Assembly: GCA_022316685.1 (NCBI GenBank)
Contig: JAKJHU010000038.1
Span: forward strand, 792,384 to 856,383
DNA length: 64,000 nt
Reading direction: 5' to 3'
Origin: Progne subis subis
Taxonomy: Eukaryota; Chordata; Aves; Passeriformes; Hirundinidae
Part shown: positions 61,301-64,000 of the stretch, in pieces
Layout: every line of letters begins with the position of its first letter
How positions within the stretch are numbered: the stretch's first letter is position 1
Program-made: the position numbers and the translations under genes
The notes under the pieces: generated by a model
Told to the model about the DNA's origin: nothing
The model's database searches: none
What the model saw: only the letters and a program-made list of their open reading frames with translations

Positions 61301-61815
61301 CCTCTGTCCGACTTCCTGTTCCTCAGTTTTTCCCAAGTTTCGATCCAACAATATTCTCCTGGTTACAGCATTCCTCCACAAGAACAGTTCAAACTTAAGC
61401 TACAACAAAGTATTATTGTTTATCTTCAACTTTGAAATGTGTAGTAAGATAAACTTTTTAAATACAGGTTACAAGGGCACAGAAGCAATGTCAGAATGCA
61501 CTTAAGGATGTTGACTTTTGACTGACGTAGTGCTCTCAGGAATAAAAAGATTTGATCATTATGGTTTCCTTTCTGTCTATTTAATGGGCTACTTATGGAT
61601 CTGTTTTTGTTCTTTTTCTCAGATATTAGGATTAAAGAAGAGGATCCTGATCCAGAAGAGTGGCAGCTCAGTGGTGATTCTACACTGAATACTAATGATC
61701 TAACACATTTGAGAGTACAGGTCGTAGATGAGGAAGGGGACCAACCACATCAGGAGGGAAAAAGACTGCGACGAGTAGCATGTACATGTCCCAACTGCAA
61801 AGAGGGTGGTGGAAG
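37377..61815 (+). CDS. SP3: SP3 transcription factor, five joined coding exons, 3' end outside window
   Basis: Sp3 is a nuclear transcription factor of the Sp/KLF family that binds GC and GT boxes and activates or represses depending on isoform and SUMOylation. The joined CDS is 37377-37383, 37727-37851, 38029-38145, 48059-49421 and 61623-61815. It gives about 602 residues: an acidic/Ala-rich N-terminus (1-83), Ser/Thr- and Gln-rich activation domains (about 84-537), an IKEE inhibitory/SUMO motif at 541-544 and the CTCPNC Buttonhead box at 591-596. Residue order and wording match vertebrate SP3 closely (for example PNRWEVLS, LPLGLPGNITFVP-like and ITWQTFQVQ segments) rather than SP1 or SP4. 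The usual protein is about 780 residues, so the last about 180, with three C2H2 fingers, lie past 64000. All junctions have GT/AG and keep frame. The identification is by recognition of the family, not by a database search. Confidence 0.97.
37384..37726 (+). other. SP3: SP3 intron 1, G-rich
   Basis: The intron is 343 bases, from GTACGT to CCGCAG. It is strongly purine-rich on the sense strand, with GGA/GAG repeats and a long G run. No separate gene is visible in it. The frame from exon 1 stays open to 37619, so intron retention would give a short unrelated protein. Confidence 0.9.
37500..37677 (+). repeat. Purine-rich GGA/GGGA tract with G-quadruplex potential
   Basis: About 180 bases of nearly pure purine contain (GAG)n/(GGA)n blocks, a 13-G run just after 37620, and many GGG or GGGG groups spaced by one to three bases up to 37677. 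The spacing fits G-quadruplex formation in the sense strand and in intron 1 RNA. It is also likely to vary in length and to sequence poorly. Confidence 0.8.
37727..37851 (+). CDS. SP3: SP3 coding exon 2 (residues 3-44)
   Basis: The acceptor is CCGCAG at 37721-37726 after a pyrimidine-rich tract, and the donor is CAG|GTGAGC at 37852. The exon begins in phase 1 and ends in phase 0. It encodes PEKPVKQEEMAALDVD, then a short Ser/His segment and an Ala-rich end. In mammalian SP3 the segment after ALDVDS carries runs of Gly and Gln; here it is short (SSSHSEYLQHGNG), so this copy lacks those runs. The Met at residue 13 (37756-37758) is a second likely start. Confidence 0.94.
37756..37758 (+). promoter_or_regulatory. 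SP3: Second in-frame start codon of SP3 (Met13)
   Basis: This ATG has G at -3 and G at +4, a stronger context than the first ATG. Two long Sp3 isoforms starting near each other are known in mammals. A transcript that keeps intron 1, or one that starts inside it, would use this codon as its first in-frame long start. Use in this species is inferred. Confidence 0.6.
37852..38028 (+). other. SP3: SP3 intron 2, short and stop-free
   Basis: The intron is 177 bases (59 codons), from GTGAGC to GTGGGTAG. Its length is divisible by three, and read in the SP3 frame it has no stop until the TAG that forms the acceptor itself (38026-38028). The acceptor is weak, with purines at the end of the tract. Confidence 0.9.
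38029..38145 (+). CDS. SP3: SP3 coding exon 3 (residues 45-83)
   Basis: The exon encodes DAQPSPLALLAATCSKIGPP, then an acidic SPEEDEA and a run of Ala, matching the same segment of vertebrate SP3 (SPLALLAATCSKIG is a hallmark of Sp family N-termini). The 39 codons are in phase 0 on both sides. The acceptor is GTGGGTAG, with purines directly before it, which is a weak 3' splice site. The donor is GCG|GTGAGT at 38146. The Ala run comes from a (GCC)n stretch that may vary in length. Confidence 0.94.
38208..38263 (+). repeat. Direct repeat of a GC-rich 21-mer in intron 3
   Basis: The unit GCCCGCCCGGGGGGAGGGACG occurs at 38208-38228 and 38243-38263, 35 bases apart, and a related CCGGGGGGAGAGAC lies just before at about 38180. 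It looks like local tandem duplication within the CpG island. Confidence 0.8.
39290..39400 (-). repeat. MIR/L2-like ancient relic in SP3 intron 3, antisense
   Basis: CTTTACATAAAGGGAAGCTG, AAGCAAAATAGCTGTCTGAG, GTCATACAGCAGGTTGTAGA and CGGAGCTTGAA follow the reverse of the MIR/L2 tail (TTTACAGATGAGGAAACTG, GGTCACACAGC, CAGAGCTGGGA). It is highly diverged, as expected for an element predating the bird-mammal split. Confidence 0.45.
40120..40136 (+). repeat. Poly(T) tract in SP3 intron 3
   Basis: A run of about 17 T. Confidence 0.9.
40745..40835 (+). repeat. CR1 3' end fragment in SP3 intron 3, sense
   Basis: The block contains CTAGTTGGCCCTGCTTTGAGC, GCTTGGACCAGGTGACCTTC, AGAGGTCCTTTCCAGCTGAA and a terminal CCTGTGATTCTGT, which are the final segments of CR1. 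It is a short, moderately diverged 3' tail. Confidence 0.9.
42893..43147 (-). repeat. CR1 3' fragment in SP3 intron 3, antisense, interrupted
   Basis: It starts with TTTCATAGAAAGTTGAGGC (reverse of the CR1 3' end) and continues with CTGCTCCTCCTTGCTCAAAG, GGGTTTGAATACCTCCAAGG and, after a gap, GTGTCCCAGTGTTTGATAACTC. The expected dozen or so bases between these parts are replaced by a 69-base foldback at 43018-43086, so the CR1 is older than that insertion. Confidence 0.8.
43018..43086. repeat. Small foldback element inserted in CR1
   Basis: The arms TGCCAGTGACTTTATGAT (43018-43035) and ATCATAAGTCACTGGCA (43070-43086) are inverted repeats, perfect except for one extra T. They enclose a 34-base loop. 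It sits inside a CR1 fragment. It resembles a tiny MITE-like element or a hairpin made by a replication error. I do not recognise a named family. Confidence 0.6.
46369..46425 (-). repeat. CR1 3' tail fragment in SP3 intron 3, antisense
   Basis: CACAGAATATTTTGAGCTGG, GAAGGATCCCCAAGGATCAC and TGATTCCAACTCTT match the reversed CR1 3' tail (the GAATATYCTGAGTTGGAAGG type). Only the last 50-60 bases are recognisable. Confidence 0.8.
47313..47334 (+). repeat. Poly(T) tract in SP3 intron 3
   Basis: A run of 22 T about 720 bases before exon 4; likely length-variable. Confidence 0.9.
48059..49421 (+). CDS. SP3: SP3 coding exon 4, large activation-domain exon (residues 84-537)
   Basis: The 1363-base exon starts after a long T-rich tract and ATTCAG (acceptor at 48057-48058) with ACA GGG GAT TTG, giving TGDLASVQLG. 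A TTG at 48068 is in frame but is not the start. The exon encodes two activation regions rich in Gln, Ser and Thr, about residues 117-275 and 350-500, with the family motif GQITWQTFQVQ in the second. It ends GGC AGT CCT GCA G|GTATTT in phase 1; reading past it adds about 30 intronic residues before a stop at about 49514. Two internal in-frame ATGs (residues 278 and 295) match the starts of the short Sp3 isoforms. There is no frameshift or stop in the exon. Confidence 0.98.
48641..48643 (+). promoter_or_regulatory. SP3: Internal start codon for short Sp3 isoform (Met278)
   Basis: This ATG opens MTAGINADGH, with A at -3. Short Sp3 proteins in mammals arise by initiation at the matching Met between the two activation domains, giving a factor that lacks the first domain. 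The flanking residues are conserved here; use in this species is inferred. Confidence 0.7.
48692..48694 (+). promoter_or_regulatory. SP3: Internal start codon for second short Sp3 isoform (Met295)
   Basis: This ATG opens MDSSDTSERTGE, 17 codons after Met278. It has G at -3 and G at +4, the best Kozak context of the four candidate starts. It matches the second short-isoform start known for mammalian Sp3. Confidence 0.7.
53146..53165 (+). repeat. Poly(A) tract in SP3 intron 4
   Basis: A run of 20 A after TTTCTGGG. Confidence 0.9.
57122..57146. other. Perfect 11-bp palindrome with three-base loop
   Basis: ACTTGTAAAGC-TTG-GCTTTACAAGT is a perfect stem in SP3 intron 4. No flanking element or RNA family was recognised. 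Confidence 0.6.
58765..58780 (+). repeat. Poly(T) tract in SP3 intron 4
   Basis: A run of 16 T. Confidence 0.9.
61623..61815 (+). CDS. SP3: SP3 coding exon 5: inhibitory domain, SUMO motif and Buttonhead box (residues 538-602)
   Basis: The acceptor is TTTTTCTCAG ending at 61622 and the donor is GGAAG|GTACGT at 61816. The exon joins to exon 4 as G|AT (Asp538) and ends in phase 2 within an Arg codon. It encodes DIRIKEEDPDPEEWQLSGD, where Lys542 (61634-61636) sits in the psi-K-x-E SUMO site that silences Sp3. It then runs through LTHLRVQVVDEEGD to the Buttonhead box RRVACTCPNCKEGGGR (box Cys codons at 61781-61798), which in Sp factors lies just before the first zinc finger. The next exon, with the fingers, was not found before 64000. 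Confidence 0.98.
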
Positions 61816-64000
61816 GTACGTAAAATTCAGTGTCATATCACACATATAATGATGAAAAATTAATAATAGGCAAGAAAAAAAAAGTGCTTTTGTTAACAGC
61901 AGTTATCTGCAGTTATATGCAAAAGAGTTTATACAATAAAGGACTACCTCTTTCATTTTGGGGTTTGCAGATGAAACAGCAGATTATTCCATCCTTTCTG
62001 AGTTACTCCTTTGAGATTAGTTGAAAAAATGTGGATTTAGATGTCACCTAGTACAAGTGAGAGGGATAGAACATTGCCCTAAAAATATAAAATGAAATAT
62101 TTTGGAATGTGCACATCTGTGATTGGCTTCCTCTCATATGTCAAGAACTTGATTAAATCCTGTTCCTGCATTTCCTCAGTGACTGAGCATTTTTTCCACA
62201 GTTTAATTGCTTTAGAATGTTACAAAACCACAGTTTTCCTAGTTTTCTTATTCATTGGTTTCCTAGGAAAAACAAGGTTTATATAATATAACAAGGTTTG
62301 TATAATAACTCTATATAACAGATTTGAAACTGTTTTCAAAGTTAGTGAGATTCGACTAACAAAGAGCTACTGAGTTCCAGTTCATTAAACTTCAGTGTTG
62401 CATTGGAACCTATGCTTTATTATTGTGCATTTCATTAAAATACTACTTATTATTTTATTCTCCTTCTAAACACTTAATTTTAAATGTCTTTGAAAGGGAA
62501 AGGGTAATAAGCTGCCTTTTACGAGTGAAAATATTTAGTTATGTTTGTGCTTGAGAGAACTTGGGCAGAGGCTTATTTCCAATGCACTAAAATTTGTCCA
62601 TTTTGATAATAGTGTCTTCACTAAAATGGAAATCTTTATTTGTTTGGGAACTGCAGTGTAAATCAGTCAAATGTCTTAAAGAACCTGTTGGTGTCCAGTG
62701 GCACTAAGAGTTCTACTAGTCGTGGCTGAGTTAGATCTCTTGACAAGTCTCTTGTCAGTTCTTGCTGCATATTTTAGATACCTGCCTTGCAAGCACAGGG
62801 AGGTAATATCTCAGGCAGCCATGCTGAGTAAGTATTAAGTGTGTTTAAGAGAAAAAGACTGATACGTTTACATCACCAGCAAAGCTAGTATAATGTCTGT
62901 GGATTATACAGCATCTTTGTCCCTCAGATTCCTCTTGTTAAATTTCTATGTGTAGTTCTCTGCAACATGGCACAGACATTTCTAAGTTCTTGGTGAACTG
63001 TGGCTCTGCTATGAAAATCTGCCCCAAGTACACCCTGGGTTGAGATTTGTTTAATTTCAGGAGAAAACTCAGAAAATGTGATTCTTAGGAAACAAAAATT
63101 CCAGGTATTTCATCTTCCTCGTGCTTTATTGCAGACTACGGTGGCTATAATTTAGAAATCTCTACTGTAAAATCCTCTTTCTTCTGAGTGGAGTTGCTAT
63201 AAAATGAAATTTTGAAGTTTCAGCCCAAGAGAGAATCTTTTTGAGTGATGGTTTGGGGAAGTCTGGAGAAGGATGTAGTCTGACATAAAACTCAGACCAT
63301 TTTGGGGAGAGTTAAGAGCTCCGATGGAGTTGAGATAGATGAGAATCTGAAATCCACTGTAAAGGAAGGCCTGGACACATCAAACATACAAAGTAACTAG
63401 GAAAAGTAGGACAAGAAGTCAGGATGTGAGAAGAATTAGAACTGGAAGAGAAACAGGATAATGAAAGAGACAATGATGGGGAAACAGAAAAGAGTGAAAG
63501 TGTTTGCAGTTGCTAGAGCAACCTTCTCACCAGAATGTAAAATTCCTTTAGAGTTTAGGAGAAAGGAATAGGCCCACCTGAAAGCATATTTGAGGGTTGA
63601 TAACGTTCCATAGCTGCTAGAGTTACCTGTTTATCCCTAGTGCTAGAATTCGGAGTTTTGATTTGTCTTTCAACTCTTCTGATGGTTTGCAGAGTTTCAG
63701 ATAGTAAGACATTTGCTTTTGTAAATTATTTCAGGTAGCATTCATAATTCTTAAAATGATGTTAAAGTTGCAAAATTTAAAATTGGGCAAATGCTTAGGA
63801 TATTTTTTCACTTGGTTTCTAATTACTTGACTGCGTGCTATTTTTTTCATACGGTGTCAATGCCATTTGGTGGATGGAACGGCTGATCCACAGGGAATGA
63901 ATCAGGGCAGTGTAATGATTGTCACCTGCGTCACTTAGTGCAGAAGTGGGGAGGTGTTTAGGGTATGAGACTCAGGACTGCAGCAGCAGGGCTCTGAAAT
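61816..64000 (+). other. SP3: Start of SP3 intron 5, cut by window end
   Basis: The intron begins GTACGT. No frame in the remaining 2.2 kb encodes the expected next residues (GTNLGKKKQHIC and the first C2H2 finger), so the zinc-finger exons lie beyond the window. The DNA is AT-rich and I see nothing else in it. Confidence 0.85.

Larger units (their letters stand above)
49422..61622 (+). other. SP3: SP3 intron 4
   Basis: The intron is 12201 bases, from GTATTT to TTTTTCTCAG. It is AT-rich, with poly(A) and poly(T) runs and a strong short palindrome near 57134. No convincing transposon, exon or RNA gene was recognised. Reading through the donor gives a stop near 49514, and AATAAA-type signals follow (for example near 50152 and 50432). 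Confidence 0.92.

Noticed and set aside
61816..64000. SP3 zinc-finger exon
   Set aside because: No frame encodes the C2H2 pattern or the GKKKQHIC lead-in before the window ends.
1..64000. tRNA, rRNA, CRISPR or bacterial-type defence system
   Set aside because: No cloverleaf, rRNA core or regularly spaced repeats were seen, and the gene structure is plainly vertebrate.

Overview
The window is vertebrate nuclear DNA, most likely from a bird. It has long AT-moderate non-coding stretches, a CpG-island promoter, short exons with GT/AG splice sites, and several CR1 LINE fragments. The CR1 copies have the avian 3' end (ATTCTRTGATTCT-like) and the bird CR1 ORF2 C-terminus. I see no bacterial, phage or organellar genes, no CRISPR array and no RNA gene I can support.

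The one protein-coding gene I can prove is SP3, the Sp/KLF-family transcription factor, on the + strand. Five coding exons fit together in frame: 37377-37383 (ATG ACC G), 37727-37851, 38029-38145, 48059-49421 and 61623-61815. They encode residues 1 to about 602: an N-terminal Ala-rich segment, both Gln-rich activation domains, the IKEE SUMO motif of the inhibitory domain and the CxCPxC Buttonhead box. The three C2H2 zinc fingers must lie in exons beyond 64000, so the gene is cut by the window end. Translational control features are visible: a seven-codon uORF at 37265-37288, a second in-frame start at residue 13, and internal starts at residues 278 and 295, which correspond to the known short Sp3 isoforms.

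Layout. 1-36300 is gene-poor upstream DNA with two clear CR1 fragments, one MIR/L2-like relic, simple repeats, AT-rich blocks that look like candidate regulatory DNA, and an isolated GC-rich island at about 16140-16560 with a possible first exon ending in CAG|GTAAGC. 36310-38560 is the SP3 CpG island (CCAAT box, GC boxes, E2F-like site, 5' UTR, exons 1-3). 38146-48058 is intron 3, with CR1 and MIR/L2 relics and a small foldback element inside a CR1. 49422-61622 is intron 4. 61816-64000 is the start of intron 5.

I found no undescribed multi-gene system. The points most worth a second look are the isolated island at 16.2 kb, the foldback insertion in CR1, the unusual intron 2 (no in-frame stop except its own acceptor TAG), and the conserved translational-control architecture of SP3.
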